Source: Gluconobacter cerinus (GTDB lineage: Bacteria > Pseudomonadota > Alphaproteobacteria > Acetobacterales > Acetobacteraceae). Taken from it: a DNA stretch of 64,000 nt. Positions 1 through 9,242 of the stretch are shown piece by piece. Within the stretch, counting starts at the first letter, position 1, and every line of letters begins with the position of its first letter. A program made the translations under genes and the position numbers. Location: the NCBI RefSeq assembly GCF_002723935.1, contig NZ_BEWM01000003.1, forward strand, positions 62,001 to 126,000, given 5' to 3'. The notes beneath the pieces were generated by a model that saw nothing but the letters and a program-made list of their open reading frames with translations, was not told the origin of the DNA and did no database searches.

Positions 1-1564
1 GAATATCCGCAATAACCAGTACAATCCCGATCACCGCCCCGATTTCCAGCATCAGCCAGTCGAGGTTGTGTGAGAGAATACCTGTCGCGATGGCAGCCAT
101 GAGCGCGGGTTGTGGCGCTGCGAGAGCTCGGGTCGGATCCATATCCGCGCGGGGCATCGCTCCAACAAATCCGTAGGCCTGATAAAGTGTCTGCAAGACC
201 CATGGAATAACCACGGCACCCACAGCGCACCCTATGAGGAGAGCAACTTCCTGCTTCCATGGAGACGCTCCAACTAACTGTCCGGTCTTGAGGTCCTGCA
301 GGTTATCATTTGATACGGCAGCAGACGCCGTGATGGCAGACAGTACGAATAGTCCGAATGCAATAACCGTCGGGCGTTGGTCGGGCGAAAGAACGCCGCC
401 ACTTTCCAGTCCCCAGAGTGTGACGGAAATGGCAATGATCGCGATAATTCCGACGCCCGAAATCGGGGAAGAGGATGATCCGATTATGCCCGCCATATAA
501 CCGCAGGCACTCGCAACCAGAAAGCCGAGACCGAAACAGGCGCCCAACCCCAGAACAACGAGCGTCACAAGGGATGCACCGTGTGGGATTGCGGGCCACA
601 GGAACTGGGTAAACAGTCCAGAAAGAATGAGAGCCAGCCCGATGCTCAGGCCGATCAACGTGCGCGGCGCGAGATCCAGGTCGCTCTCATCCTGTGACGC
701 GCGATGCTTAACGGACAGAGATTCTTTCAGTCCGATCGCAACAGGTTTGGCCAGTGCGAGCAGCGTCCAGATTGCGGCAACGGCAATTGTTCCGGCGCCG
801 ATGAAGCGCACTTTATGAATCCATAAACCTGTCGCCGCGGCCATAGGGTCAGCGGCCGGGTTCAGATGCCCCAGAATGGGGACCATGACGCCCCAGCCCA
901 TCAGAACACCCAACAGCATGGCAATGCCACCGCCGATGCCGACAAGATAACCCGTTCCCAGAAGTGCGAGGGAGAAGCTGATATCCAGACGAAACACGGA
1001 CGCGCCGAAGCTGGTAGCGGCCGAAACGCCGTCGGACAGTAGCCTGAGCCCTGATGTCGCCAAAGCAACGGCAGCAGAGATTAGGCTTCCTTTTGTCAGG
1101 GAACGCAGGCTCTCGGCATCGCCTTCCGGAGAAGAGGCTCTCAGGATTTCAGCGCAGGCTGTGCCTTCCGGATACGGGAGGTCAGAATTCTTCACCAATG
1201 CCCGACGCAGCGGGATCGTGAAGATGACGCCGGTCATGCCTCCTGCAAGTGTCAGCAGGAGTGAGACAAAATATGGAAATTCGTGCCAATACCCGACCAT
1301 GATAAGGCCAGGCAGCGCTGCGAAGACGCAGGAGAGTGTTCCTGCCGCAGAAGCCTGCGTCTGCACCATATTGTTTTCGAGCATCGTCCCGCCGCCCATC
1401 AGGCGGAGTACGGCCATTGAAATGATGGTCGCGGGAATAGAGGAGCCAAAGGTCAGGCCGATCTTCAATCCCAGATAGACATTTGCTGCCGTGAAGACGA
1501 CGGTAATCAGGGCACCCAGAATGATGCCCCGCAAGGTCAGTTCGCGGCTGTCCATAAGTTTCAT
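1..1564 (-). CDS. OPT-family oligopeptide/metal-chelate transporter, partial (C-terminus outside window)
   Basis: The reading frame opens with ATG at 1564 and runs off the left edge of the window, so about 520 codons are visible and the C-terminus is missing. The translated N-terminus begins MKLMDSRELTLRGIILGALI and continues with a NVYLGLKIG segment and a NNMVQTQASAAGT segment. All of these are typical of the OPT family, inner-membrane importers of oligopeptides or siderophore-metal chelates. Hydrophobic helices recur along the visible part. The substrate cannot be told from sequence. The next gene upstream is the porin at 1638-3338 on the same strand, 73 bp away. Confidence 0.85.
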   Translation of the reverse strand, partial: MKLMDSRELTLRGIILGALITVVFTAANVYLGLKIGLTFGSSIPATIISMAVLRLMGGGTMLENNMVQTQASAAGTLSCVFAALPGLIMVGYWHEFPYFVSLLLTLAGGMTGVIFTIPLRRALVKNSDLPYPEGTACAEILRASSPEGDAESLRSLTKGSLISAAVALATSGLRLLSDGVSAATSFGASVFRLDISFSLALLGTGYLVGIGGGIAMLLGVLMGWGVMVPILGHLNPAADPMAAATGLWIHKVRFIGAGTIAVAAIWTLLALAKPVAIGLKESLSVKHRASQDESDLDLAPRTLIGLSIGLALILSGLFTQFLWPAIPHGASLVTLVVLGLGACFGLGFLVASACGYMAGIIGSSSSPISGVGIIAIIAISVTLWGLESGGVLSPDQRPTVIAFGLFVLSAITASAAVSNDNLQDLKTGQLVGASPWKQEVALLIGCAVGAVVIPWVLQTLYQAYGFVGAMPRADMDPTRALAAPQPALMAAIATGILSHNLDWLMLEIGAVIGIVLVIADI

Positions 1565-1637
1565 GGTGGGGCGATCCTGTGATGTCGCGTTGTTTTTTCG
1601 GGCATTACGCTGCGGAGGCCCGCACCGCAACCATTCA

Positions 1638-3338
1638 TCAAAAAGCAAATGACAGGCTGGACTGATAATAGAGCCCGCTTTTTGCCCCGGCATTTTTCAG
1701 ATCATGCGATGCCGCAAACCACGCGACGACATGTGTCCAGTTCCAGTGTCGGGATACGGCCCATGTCAGCAGACCATTAGGGGCTACGCCTATGAAGTGG
1801 CTACGAAACCTGGGGAAATTATAAGCAGAACTGATTGAATAGACGGAAGACGCTGTGGTCTCCCTCCACAGAATCGGGACTTTGATCCGCAAAGACACCT
1901 TACCGTAGGACCCCACGACAATGGGGGACAGATTGATCAGGTTCGCTGCGCCAATATAGCCCGTGTAGTCCAGATACGGATTTTGAGGGGCAAACGGCGC
2001 ACTGTAAGTCCCGACTGTTCCGGTACGTCGGTTTTCATTCCCGCCGGAATAGACGTCCGTCTGAATTCCGAAGAAGGGTTTGAGAGGCAGATTGGAACGT
2101 CTGTATCCCAATGTCGTATTCACGGAATAAGCAGAGACCTGGCGCCGGGCAGTGGTTCCGTATTGTGTGAAATTGCCTTGCTGCCACAAGACGCCGATGG
2201 CGTATTCCAGTTGCTGGGCTGTGCCGTACCACCGAAAACCGAAATTGTTACGATTTGTCGCGCCCGTTACGGAGTTGATTTTGCTCGCACTGACCAGCGG
2301 GACAGAGCCTGTTTTTCCACCAAGATGAAAGCCAATCCAGAACAGATCGAGATAGGATTGAACACGCTGTTGGCCCAGATGGAACGCGGGGACGTCAAAG
2401 GTTGTGTTGAAGCCATAGAGACGCGTGTTCCAGTCCTGCGTGTCGTGGAACATGGCTGTTGGGGTGATGTCTGTCGCAACGAAGTCATAGAGATCGAACC
2501 GGACATGCGGGAAAATCGCGTAAGCGCGCGGTCCGTTCCAGGTAATTTGGATATTCGGGGGCTCCCGGTCATACAGGACATAGGATGGCGCATCGAGAAA
2601 CTGCTGCCTTCCAAACATCAGGCCCGTCTTTGCTGTGCCAATCGTGCGTTTGTATTCGATAAAGGCCTGATGCAGGTCCAGACGCTTACGGTAAGTGCCA
2701 CCATAGCCATATCCGTTCCAGCCTGCGGCCGTACCGTTCACGAGCTGCGCGAAGATACGCCAGTGTTCTCCGATATGAAGGTCGGCCCCCAACATATTGC
2801 GCGTCACAAAACGGCCCGATCCGGAATGGGTATTCGTCCCCAGCATCGGATAGTCATTGTACCAGTTGCGGAGGCGGGTGCGTTCGGACAGGGACAGCCA
2901 GATTGTGCGTTCATTATTCAGAGCAATGAACTTCAATGGATCGAAAATGTCGCTCTGATGGCGCTTGTCACGCAGATATGACCAGTCTTCGGCCCATGGC
3001 GCGACACCATAGCGTCCGACAGGCCCAAAGCCCGCACCTTCGCCGTTGCCGCGATTGAATCCACCCCATCGGGGCTGGCGTCCGATCGGCGCAACATTCT
3101 GGCTCGGCGTCAGGCGGCGTGGCTGTTCCAGGAACCCTGCATGGGGAAAGTTCTGGATTTCCGGACGTTCTGCGTGATGGACCTTGATCCTTTCTTCTTT
3201 CGATGCCGAAACGTCAGGAGTCGCAGAAAAGGCTGAAGACCCAAAGCCTGCCAGGCAAGCCAGGGTCGTTTTCAGCGTAATCCGGATTTTGACGTCAGGT
3301 GAAAGAGAAGGAAAAAGGCCCTTACTGCGTCCGGCCAC
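1638..3338 (-). CDS. Alginate-export (AlgE-type) family outer-membrane porin
   Basis: This 566-residue protein has an export signal (a hydrophobic stretch near residues 20-40 ending SSAFSA). A long beta-rich body follows with alternating aromatic strands, and the chain ends in phenylalanine (SLSFAF), the usual BAM recognition ending of outer-membrane barrels. A conserved block around residues 120-260 (SERTRLRNWYNDYP, GRQQFLDAPSYVLYDREPPN) resembles the alginate_exp family, which forms 18-strand channels for anionic sugars. Acetic acid bacteria carry several such porins and the substrate is unknown. The start is GTG at 3338, which overlaps the end of the upstream lipoprotein gene by 17 bases. 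No better start lies before the signal peptide. Confidence 0.75.
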   Translation of the reverse strand: MAGRSKGLFPSLSPDVKIRITLKTTLACLAGFGSSAFSATPDVSASKEERIKVHHAERPEIQNFPHAGFLEQPRRLTPSQNVAPIGRQPRWGGFNRGNGEGAGFGPVGRYGVAPWAEDWSYLRDKRHQSDIFDPLKFIALNNERTIWLSLSERTRLRNWYNDYPMLGTNTHSGSGRFVTRNMLGADLHIGEHWRIFAQLVNGTAAGWNGYGYGGTYRKRLDLHQAFIEYKRTIGTAKTGLMFGRQQFLDAPSYVLYDREPPNIQITWNGPRAYAIFPHVRFDLYDFVATDITPTAMFHDTQDWNTRLYGFNTTFDVPAFHLGQQRVQSYLDLFWIGFHLGGKTGSVPLVSASKINSVTGATNRNNFGFRWYGTAQQLEYAIGVLWQQGNFTQYGTTARRQVSAYSVNTTLGYRRSNLPLKPFFGIQTDVYSGGNENRRTGTVGTYSAPFAPQNPYLDYTGYIGAANLINLSPIVVGSYGKVSLRIKVPILWRETTASSVYSISSAYNFPRFRSHFIGVAPNGLLTWAVSRHWNWTHVVAWFAASHDLKNAGAKSGLYYQSSLSFAF

Positions 3339-3912
3339 GGAACTTTACGACAGGGAGGTGCTGCTGATTGTAAGTCAGCTCATCCTTGGTCAGCTGATAG
3401 CCGATTTCGAGCGTGTAGGGATTTTCCTGAATATTTTTGGATGCAGGAAGATCAACAAGGCGCAGATCCGTACGAACAGACTGGTTGCTGACATTCGGTT
3501 CCAGCTTGAATGTGTCCGTGAAGACCTTCTTATCCACGATTTTTCCGTCACGCATGATGACGATGAAATAGGGGACGTCGATGGTGCCGGTCTTGGAGGC
3601 AGGTCCTCGCGTCAGGTTCATTGCCAGGCTGACGCGGGTACGAATCATCTGCTGGTCTTTGGGGCCTTTGGGGCCACGTTCACAGTCCCCCGAAATGGCG
3701 GTGAGCTGTGCATGGCTGACCAGATTCCCGATATCCGGATCTTTTCCGTCATAGACAAACCGGTCTGCTGCGGCGCTGGGAATATCCGTGACCGGGCATG
3801 TGGGGGCAAAGAAGCCCGGATTGGATTCGTCACATCCCGCGAGTGTTGAAATCGCGACGACGGCAAAAGCCGGGACAAACAGGGACGTGGCAAGGCGCCG
3901 AAAGGCTGGCAT
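3322..3912 (-). CDS. Putative lipoprotein, unknown function
   Basis: The 196-residue product starts [10 protein letters not shown] and has a lipobox (ISTLAGC, Cys about residue 26), so it is probably a lipid-anchored periplasmic or outer-membrane protein. The rest is soluble, beta-rich and has no domain I recognise. The frame stays open far upstream to 4467, but that part lies antisense to ispH. The ATG at 3912 just before the signal peptide is the sensible start. The gene overlaps the porin start by 17 bases, suggesting co-transcription and perhaps a linked envelope role (inference). Confidence 0.7.
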   Translation of the reverse strand: MPAFRRLATSLFVPAFAVVAISTLAGCDESNPGFFAPTCPVTDIPSAAADRFVYDGKDPDIGNLVSHAQLTAISGDCERGPKGPKDQQMIRTRVSLAMNLTRGPASKTGTIDVPYFIVIMRDGKIVDKKVFTDTFKLEPNVSNQSVRTDLRLVDLPASKNIQENPYTLEIGYQLTKDELTYNQQHLPVVKFRGRTQ

Positions 3913-4013
3913 CTGCTGTAGAAACTCCCACAAAGCGGCCCGGACGTTGCGACATGCGTCAATCCGGTCGATACTGGTCCTACATATCGAACTCCGCCCG
4001 CTTGGGGAACACC

Positions 4014-5015
4014 ATGTCAGATCAGACAACTCTTGCACCTGAAGGTGCTGCACACCAGAAGACGCTCCGCGTCCTGCTGGCCGGGCCTCGCGGCTTCTGC
4101 GCCGGTGTGGATCGTGCCATCCGTGTCGTTGAAGAAGCGCTGCGCCGCTATGGCGCGCCCGTCTATGTGCGTCACGAAATCGTCCATAACCGCACTGTGG
4201 TTGAAGGACTGGAGGCCAAGGGCGCCATTTTCGTTGAGGAACTCGACGAAGTGCCGCCCGACGGGCATGTCGTTTTCTCAGCGCATGGCGTGCCGAAGTC
4301 AGTTCCAGCCGAAGCGCAGCGCCGCAATCTGCTTTACCTAGATGCAACGTGCCCGCTGGTTTCCAAGGTACACCGCGAAGCAGAGCGTCACTTTGCAGGC
4401 GGCGGCCCAGAGCAGCTCCATATTCTGATGATCGGTCATGCCGGCCATCCGGAAGTAGTGGGCACAATGGGCCAGCTTCCGCCGGGCGCTGTCACGCTCA
4501 TCAACGATGCTGAAGAAGCCCGTACGATCCAGCCAAAGGATCCGGCGAAGCTGGCCTTCATCACGCAGACGACGCTGTCTGTGGATGATACGGCTGAGAT
4601 CGTCGATATTCTGCGGACTCGCTTCCCGCTGATTGAAGGCCCGAAGCGCGAAGACATCTGCTACGCGACGACCAATCGTCAGGAAGCTGTGAAGGCCATT
4701 GCGCCGGAAAGCGATCTGGTGATCGTGATCGGTTCGCCGAACTCTTCCAATTCGCAGCGTCTGCGCGAAGTAGCCGAGCGTTCTGGTGCCCGCCGTGCAC
4801 TGTTGGTGCCGAAGCTGGAAAATCTGGACTGGTCTGTGCTGGAAGGCGTTGAAACGCTGGGCATCAGTGCGGGTGCGTCCGCTCCGGAAAGCCTCGTGCA
4901 GGAAATGGTGACGGCGCTTGCTGCGAAGTACACGCTGAAGATTGAAGAGCGAATCATGAAGGAGGAAAACATCAATTTCCGTCTTCCAGGTCCGCTTGCT
5001 GGTGAGGACAACTGA
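4014..5015 (+). CDS. ispH: 4-hydroxy-3-methylbut-2-enyl diphosphate reductase
   Basis: IspH is the last enzyme of the MEP isoprenoid pathway. It reduces HMBPP to IPP and DMAPP with a 4Fe-4S cluster. The 333-residue protein shows the three conserved cluster cysteines in [20 protein letters not shown] and ICYATTNRQ, and the substrate-binding histidines in HEIVHN and FSAHGVP. ATG at 4014 was chosen because it gives the family-typical N-terminus about 20 residues before [10 protein letters not shown]. The longer open frame from 3798 is antisense to the lipoprotein gene. Only six bases separate its stop from thrB, so ispH-thrB-rnhA form an operon. Confidence 0.96.
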   Translation: MSDQTTLAPEGAAHQKTLRVLLAGPRGFCAGVDRAIRVVEEALRRYGAPVYVRHEIVHNRTVVEGLEAKGAIFVEELDEVPPDGHVVFSAHGVPKSVPAEAQRRNLLYLDATCPLVSKVHREAERHFAGGGPEQLHILMIGHAGHPEVVGTMGQLPPGAVTLINDAEEARTIQPKDPAKLAFITQTTLSVDDTAEIVDILRTRFPLIEGPKREDICYATTNRQEAVKAIAPESDLVIVIGSPNSSNSQRLREVAERSGARRALLVPKLENLDWSVLEGVETLGISAGASAPESLVQEMVTALAAKYTLKIEERIMKEENINFRLPGPLAGEDN

Positions 5016-5021
5016 GTCTTC

Positions 5022-5972
5022 ATGGCCGTCTATACTGAACTGGCGGCCGAGGCGCTTGAAGCGTTTCTTGGCACATATGACATCGGTGCCCTGGTTGCTT
5101 TCCAGAGCATTGCCGAAGGCGTCGAAAATAGCAACTTCCTCCTCCAGACCACGGAAGGGAAGTTCATCCTCACGCTCTTTGAACGGCGGGTCAAAGCGTC
5201 TGACCTTCCATGGTTTCTGGGGCTGATGCAGCATCTGTCGGGGAAGGGCATGAACTGCCCGCAGCCCGTACAGGCAAAAGACGGAATCGCTCTCAGGGTA
5301 TTGGCAGATCGGCCTGCGGCGATCACCACGTTCCTTCCGGGGCAAGCTGTCCTTCAGATTACGGCATCTGCCTGTCATGCACTGGGACAGGTCCTCGCGA
5401 CATTCCACAAGCTGGGGCAGGACTACACAGCGGAACGCCCTAATGGGCTGTCTGTGGAAGCTTGGCGCCCACTCCTTGAGAGCTGTCAGGGCAGTGGGGA
5501 TGACCTGCTGCCGGGCCTCACGCAGGAACTGTCCGATGCACTGTCACGGATTGAAAAGTCTTGGCCTGCTGCGGGCAGTTTGCCTCGTGGGCAGATCCAT
5601 GCAGACCTCTTTCCCGATAATGTCTTCTTTCAGGGTGACCAGGTCTCTGGGCTGATCGATTTCTATTTCGCCTGCACGGATCTGTTTGCTTACGACTTGG
5701 CGATCTGTCTGAACGCCTGGTGTTTTCGCGATGAGAAAATTTTCGAACCTGCTTTCGCTCACGCCATGATCGAAGGGTACGAAAGCGTCCGCAATTTAGA
5801 GGTGGCTGAAAAGGAAGCTTTGCCAGTTCTGTGTCAGGGGGCTTCAATCCGGTTTCTGCTGACGCGCCTCTACGACTGGATCAATACCCCGGCTGATGCA
5901 TTGGTGACCCGCAAGGATCCACTGGCCTATCTGGGTCGTCTCCGACATTTTTCGGGTGTCGCGCATGTCTGA
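5022..5972 (+). CDS. thrB: Homoserine kinase, APH-fold type
   Basis: This 316-residue protein belongs to the aminoglycoside-phosphotransferase-fold homoserine kinases found in alphaproteobacteria. They phosphorylate L-homoserine for threonine synthesis. Visible motifs are a GVENSNFLL nucleotide-loop region near residue 30, the catalytic [14 protein letters not shown] near residue 190 (HxD plus Asn), and the Mg-binding [12 protein letters not shown]. Length matches the family. It follows ispH by six bases and overlaps rnhA by eight bases, an arrangement common in this group. Confidence 0.95.
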   Translation: MAVYTELAAEALEAFLGTYDIGALVAFQSIAEGVENSNFLLQTTEGKFILTLFERRVKASDLPWFLGLMQHLSGKGMNCPQPVQAKDGIALRVLADRPAAITTFLPGQAVLQITASACHALGQVLATFHKLGQDYTAERPNGLSVEAWRPLLESCQGSGDDLLPGLTQELSDALSRIEKSWPAAGSLPRGQIHADLFPDNVFFQGDQVSGLIDFYFACTDLFAYDLAICLNAWCFRDEKIFEPAFAHAMIEGYESVRNLEVAEKEALPVLCQGASIRFLLTRLYDWINTPADALVTRKDPLAYLGRLRHFSGVAHV

Positions 5973-6417
5973 TGCGAGCGCGGATCAGCTTCCGGTGGAG
6001 ATCTGGACGGATGGTGGATGCAAACCCAATCCCGGTCCAGGAGGCTGGGGAGCACTGCTTTGCTTTAAAGGCAAGGAAAAGGAGCTATGGGGCGGGCATC
6101 CGGAGACGACCAATAACCGCATGGAACTGACGGCTGCGGCTGAGGCTCTGGAAGCTCTGAAGCGGCCGTGTCGGGTCACGTTGCATACAGACAGTGAATA
6201 CCTTCGGAACGGTATCACGCGGTGGCACAGTGGTTGGGTACGGCGGAACTGGCGTAATTCAGCTGGTGATCCTGTTGCCAACATGGATCTATGGCAGCGC
6301 ATTCTCGATGCAGCCAAACCTCATGAAATCGAATGGCTCTGGGTGAGGGGACATTCTGGTGATGTGAACAATGAACGTGTGGATGTATTGGCAACCCGGG
6401 GACGGGAAGAGCTCTGA
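5965..6417 (+). CDS. rnhA: Ribonuclease HI
   Basis: RNase HI cleaves the RNA strand of RNA-DNA hybrids (R-loops, primers). The 150-residue protein shows the complete D-E-D-D active site: Asp in [14 protein letters not shown], Glu in NNRMELTAA, Asp in [11 protein letters not shown], and Asp with the preceding His in [18 protein letters not shown] at 5965 overlaps the thrB stop by eight bases. An in-frame GTG at 5956 is less likely. It is the last gene of the ispH-thrB-rnhA operon. Confidence 0.96.
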   Translation: MSDASADQLPVEIWTDGGCKPNPGPGGWGALLCFKGKEKELWGGHPETTNNRMELTAAAEALEALKRPCRVTLHTDSEYLRNGITRWHSGWVRRNWRNSAGDPVANMDLWQRILDAAKPHEIEWLWVRGHSGDVNNERVDVLATRGREEL

Positions 6418-6484
6418 AAAAGTCATGTTTTCTGCGGGTTACTGAAGAAAGTTCAGAAAAATGCAGAAATATGAAAAAAGGGGC

Positions 6485-6513
6485 TTTACCGACCCCGGCG
6501 GTTGGACTAAATA
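6485..6513 (+). promoter_or_regulatory. Candidate promoter of tRNA-Asn
   Basis: A -35-like TTTACC (6485-6490) and a -10-like TAAATA (6508-6513) are separated by exactly 17 bases and lie 12 bases before the tRNA. The boxes are imperfect, so this is a plausible sigma-70-type promoter rather than a certain one. Confidence 0.45.
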
Positions 6514-6525
6514 CCTCCTCACCGG

Positions 6526-6601
6526 TCCCGAATAGCTCAGTTGGTAGAGCAAGCGACTGTTAATCGCTGGGTCGTAGGTTCGAGTCCTACTTCGGGAGCC
6601 A
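6526..6601 (+). tRNA. tRNA-Asn (anticodon GTT)
   Basis: The sequence folds as a cloverleaf of 76 bases including an encoded CCA. The acceptor TCCCGAA pairs with TTCGGGA, the D-arm is AGCTCAGTTGGTAGAGC, the anticodon loop CTGTTAA gives GTT, and the T-arm GTAGGTTCGAGTCCTAC is complete. Confidence 0.97.
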
Positions 6602-6636
6602 TTCTTTTTTCTTGAAAGATTTGGTTTGGTACAGTG

Positions 6637-6660
6637 AAAAGCCCCTTACGGGGCTTTTTT
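6637..6660 (+). terminator. Rho-independent terminator after tRNA-Asn
   Basis: A perfect 5-bp GCCCC/GGGGC stem with a TTAC loop is preceded by AAAA and followed by TTTTTT. It sits 36 bases after the tRNA. The A-tract upstream means it could also work for transcripts from the right, although the MFS gene stop at 6732 is somewhat distant. Confidence 0.8.
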
Positions 6661-6731
6661 CATATCTACTGTACTGATTGACCATCACCGGAGGCTTGAT
6701 GCCGTTCCGGTGATGAGTTCGTGGGATCTGC

Positions 6732-7958
6732 TCAGAGTTCTTCTGGCCTAACGTCTTCCAGGCGATCCAGCGCCCACAGGCTGGGAAAGAGACGAATCCA
6801 GGTTGCCGCGACAAGAATTGTTCCTACGCCGCCTGCGATAACAGCTGCTTCTGGCCCGATGGCTGTTCCCAGCATTCCGCTCTCAAATTCGCCCAGCTGG
6901 TTGCTGGAGCCAATGAACAGCGAATTTACAGCAGAGACTCTTCCGCGCATGGCGTCTGGTGTAGCCAGCTGAATGAGTGAAGACCGGACGACAACACTGA
7001 TGACGTCTGCTGCTCCTAGAACCATCAGGGCGACGACTGAAATCCATGTGATGTGCGAAGCGCCGAACACGATGGTCGCGATTCCAAAAACAATCACGGA
7101 AACAAACATCGTAATTCCAGCACGGCCCCCAAGTGGATGGCGAGACAGCCAGGCCGATGTAAAGAGCGCTCCGAGGGCGGGGGCTGCGCGCAGAAAGCCT
7201 AGCCCGATTGGTCCCACATGGAGAACGCTATCCGCATAGACGGGGAGCATGGCAGTGGCGCCGCCAAGAAGAACGGCAAACAGATCCAGGGAAATTGCAC
7301 CAAGAAGGTCGCGGCGTCTGTTTAGAAAACCAAGACCCGCAAATACAGAGGCGAACGTTACAGGTTCTTTTGATGCGACCTTATGGCGCAGCTTTAGAGC
7401 CAGCGTTCCTAGAAACGCCAATGCGAATCCAAGCGTCGCGAGGCTGTAACAGATGACTGAGCCGAGCCCGTAGAGAAGGCCGCCCAGGCTGGGTCCCACA
7501 ATGGATGCCGTCATGAACAGCGAGGACATCAGGGCCTGTGCTCTGGGCAGAAGCTGAGGGGGGACAATCGCTGGAAGAAACGCCTGCTGGCACGGCATCT
7601 CGAAGCTGCGTAGCGTGCCGTAGAACGCTGCAAAAGCGTACACGTAGGCCGGGGTCAGGCAATGCATAGCTGCGATGGCGGCAAGGGTACCCGTGCTGAG
7701 CACTTCCAGAATTTGGCAGATCAGCACCACGCTACGACGATTAAAACGATCCGCGACGTGTCCGGAGATGAATGTCAGGGGAACCATCGGTAGAAACTGT
7801 GCAAGGCCCAGATAGCCCAGCGATGACACGCTATGGGTCAGGGCGTACATCTGCCAGCCGATGGCAATTGTCAGCGTCGTCGCAGAAAGCTGGGAACAGA
7901 TTCGGCTGATAATCAGTGGGCCGAGGCCGGGCAGGGCCCGTAATGCTGGTTCAATCAT
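6732..7958 (-). CDS. MFS transporter (EntS/enterobactin-exporter-like)
   Basis: This 408-residue inner-membrane protein has about 12 hydrophobic helices. The MFS motif between helices 2 and 3 is visible (SGHVADRFNRRSVV), and a related sequence follows helix 8 (SRHPLGGRAG). The N-terminus (LSATTLTIAIGWQMYALTHS) resembles the MFS_3/EntS subgroup, which exports siderophores or drugs. The substrate is unknown. It is divergent from gpt with only 61 bp between them, so the two promoters must lie in or overlap the coding starts. Confidence 0.85.
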   Translation of the reverse strand: MIEPALRALPGLGPLIISRICSQLSATTLTIAIGWQMYALTHSVSSLGYLGLAQFLPMVPLTFISGHVADRFNRRSVVLICQILEVLSTGTLAAIAAMHCLTPAYVYAFAAFYGTLRSFEMPCQQAFLPAIVPPQLLPRAQALMSSLFMTASIVGPSLGGLLYGLGSVICYSLATLGFALAFLGTLALKLRHKVASKEPVTFASVFAGLGFLNRRRDLLGAISLDLFAVLLGGATAMLPVYADSVLHVGPIGLGFLRAAPALGALFTSAWLSRHPLGGRAGITMFVSVIVFGIATIVFGASHITWISVVALMVLGAADVISVVVRSSLIQLATPDAMRGRVSAVNSLFIGSSNQLGEFESGMLGTAIGPEAAVIAGGVGTILVAATWIRLFPSLWALDRLEDVRPEEL

Positions 7959-8019
7959 TCAGGCACATTAGTCACTTCCGGCGTGCAAGTTTATTGCAAA
8001 ATTCCGAGCCGGAAGGCAG

Positions 8020-8535
8020 ATGAGAGACATGAATGCTACATCCACACCCAAACCCGTAACGTACGCAACTGTCACCTGGGACCAGCTCCATCGTGACGCC
8101 CGTACTCTTGCTGCGACGCTCATGGAAAAGCACGGTCCGTTCCGCGGTATCGTGGCGATTACGCGCGGTGGCCTGATCCCCGCAGCTATTCTCGGTCGTG
8201 AAATGGGCTGCCGCCTGATCGAAAGCGTTTCTGTCATCAGCTACGCTGGTGAAGAAGGCACGCAGCACCAGCCGAAGGTTGTGAAAGCACCAACCGCCGC
8301 AGGTGACGGTGAAGGCTTCCTGATCGTCGATGATCTGGTTGATTCCGGCATTACGGCTCAGTTCGTGCGTGAAATGCTGCCCAAGGCTGTTTTTGCCTGC
8401 CTATATGCCAAACCGGACGGAAAACCGCTGACCGATCACTATGTCACGGAAGTCGCTCAGGACACTTGGGTGCTGTTTCCGTGGGATACGGCACCACTTT
8501 TTGTGCCTCCGCTCGTAAGAAATGAAAAAGATTGA
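8020..8535 (+). CDS. gpt: Xanthine-guanine phosphoribosyltransferase
   Basis: This 171-residue type I phosphoribosyltransferase salvages guanine and xanthine. The PRPP-binding motif FLIVDDLVDSGIT is at about residues 105-118, and AITRGGLIPA is the upstream PPi loop. The C-terminal FPWD segment is typical of bacterial Gpt. The start may be ATG at 8020 (GGAAGG lies upstream) or the ATG three codons later. Confidence 0.93.
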   Translation: MRDMNATSTPKPVTYATVTWDQLHRDARTLAATLMEKHGPFRGIVAITRGGLIPAAILGREMGCRLIESVSVISYAGEEGTQHQPKVVKAPTAAGDGEGFLIVDDLVDSGITAQFVREMLPKAVFACLYAKPDGKPLTDHYVTEVAQDTWVLFPWDTAPLFVPPLVRNEKD

Positions 8536-8585
8536 AAAAACCCTATTGCGTCCGGAACTTATACCACCTAAGTTCCGCCTCGGTT

Positions 8586-8662
8586 CGGGGCGTGGCGCAG
8601 CCTGGTAGCGCGCCTGTTTTGGGTACAGGAGGCCCCCGGTTCGAGTCCGGGCGCCCCGACCA
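8586..8662 (+). tRNA. tRNA-Pro (anticodon TGG)
   Basis: A 77-base cloverleaf with encoded CCA. Acceptor CGGGGCG pairs with CGCCCCG, the anticodon loop TTTGGGT reads TGG, and the T-arm is CCCGGTTCGAGTCCGGG. It is 20 bases before tRNA-Arg and probably co-transcribed with it. Confidence 0.97.
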
Positions 8663-8682
8663 GTCTTTGAGGTTTCTTTACT

Positions 8683-8759
8683 GCGCCCTTAGCTCAGTTG
8701 GATAGAGCAACAGCCTTCTAAGCTGTGGGTCGCTGGTTCGAATCCAGCAGGGCGCGCCA
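8683..8759 (+). tRNA. tRNA-Arg (anticodon TCT)
   Basis: A 77-base cloverleaf with encoded CCA. Acceptor GCGCCCT pairs with AGGGCGC, the anticodon loop CTTCTAA reads TCT, and the T-arm is GCTGGTTCGAATCCAGC. Confidence 0.97.
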
Positions 8760-8803
8760 GCCTGCTTAACAGCAGCGCCGCGCGCCTAGCAATTTTCAAA
8801 AAA

Positions 8804-9214
8804 TTAGTTGGCAGGATTATTTTTGCTATAGGCATCTCGAAGAACCTTTTCCATTGCTGGTTCTGGTGATCCGAGAAGTGTCTGCTTCAAGGCGCTGTTA
8901 GCCTTGATCGACAAAAGCCCCCATGCACCTGAATGGTCGTTTGCCATGACGATTTCGAGCTGCTGCGTCGCACAGTCGTGGGGTTTGCACATGTGACCCA
9001 GTGCATAGCGTTTTCCATCTTGGGAAAAATATTCCACAGGCGTTGATGTGCCCTGTCCTGATACGACCCAAGCCGGCAATGTAATCATGCTTTTATAGGC
9101 CTCCTTGAAGCCCGAACGGCTCAGGAGCTCCTGTGTCGTTGGAACTTCTGCAGACGCAAGTGAGGTGGAGAGTGCGATAAGGGGTAACATCGCAGCGAAT
9201 AATTTCAGTTTCAT
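8804..9214 (-). CDS. Ivy-family periplasmic inhibitor of c-type lysozyme
   Basis: The 136-residue precursor has a clear signal peptide (MKLKLFAAMLPLIALSTSLASA). Its mature part contains CKPHDC at about residues 77-82. In E. coli Ivy this disulfide-closed loop plugs the lysozyme active site. Length and the flanking YALGHMCKPHDCATQQL context fit the family. It would act in the periplasm, protecting peptidoglycan from lysozyme of animal or insect origin or from endogenous lytic enzymes. It stands alone, 28 bp downstream of pncA on the same strand. Confidence 0.85.
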   Translation of the reverse strand: MKLKLFAAMLPLIALSTSLASAEVPTTQELLSRSGFKEAYKSMITLPAWVVSGQGTSTPVEYFSQDGKRYALGHMCKPHDCATQQLEIVMANDHSGAWGLLSIKANSALKQTLLGSPEPAMEKVLRDAYSKNNPAN

Positions 9215-9242
9215 ATGTAGTGTCCTCTCCAGCCGAGTTCGT

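Noticed and set aside
1983-2981. Long plus-strand frame of 332 codons
   Set aside because: It is antisense to the porin gene, has no family features, and the porin frame has a signal peptide and barrel ending.
3913-4467. N-terminal extension of the lipoprotein gene
   Set aside because: It would be antisense to ispH and would bury the lipoprotein signal peptide in mid-protein.
4338-5408. Minus-strand frame of 356 codons
   Set aside because: It lies across ispH and thrB, which are certain; it is a composition-driven shadow.
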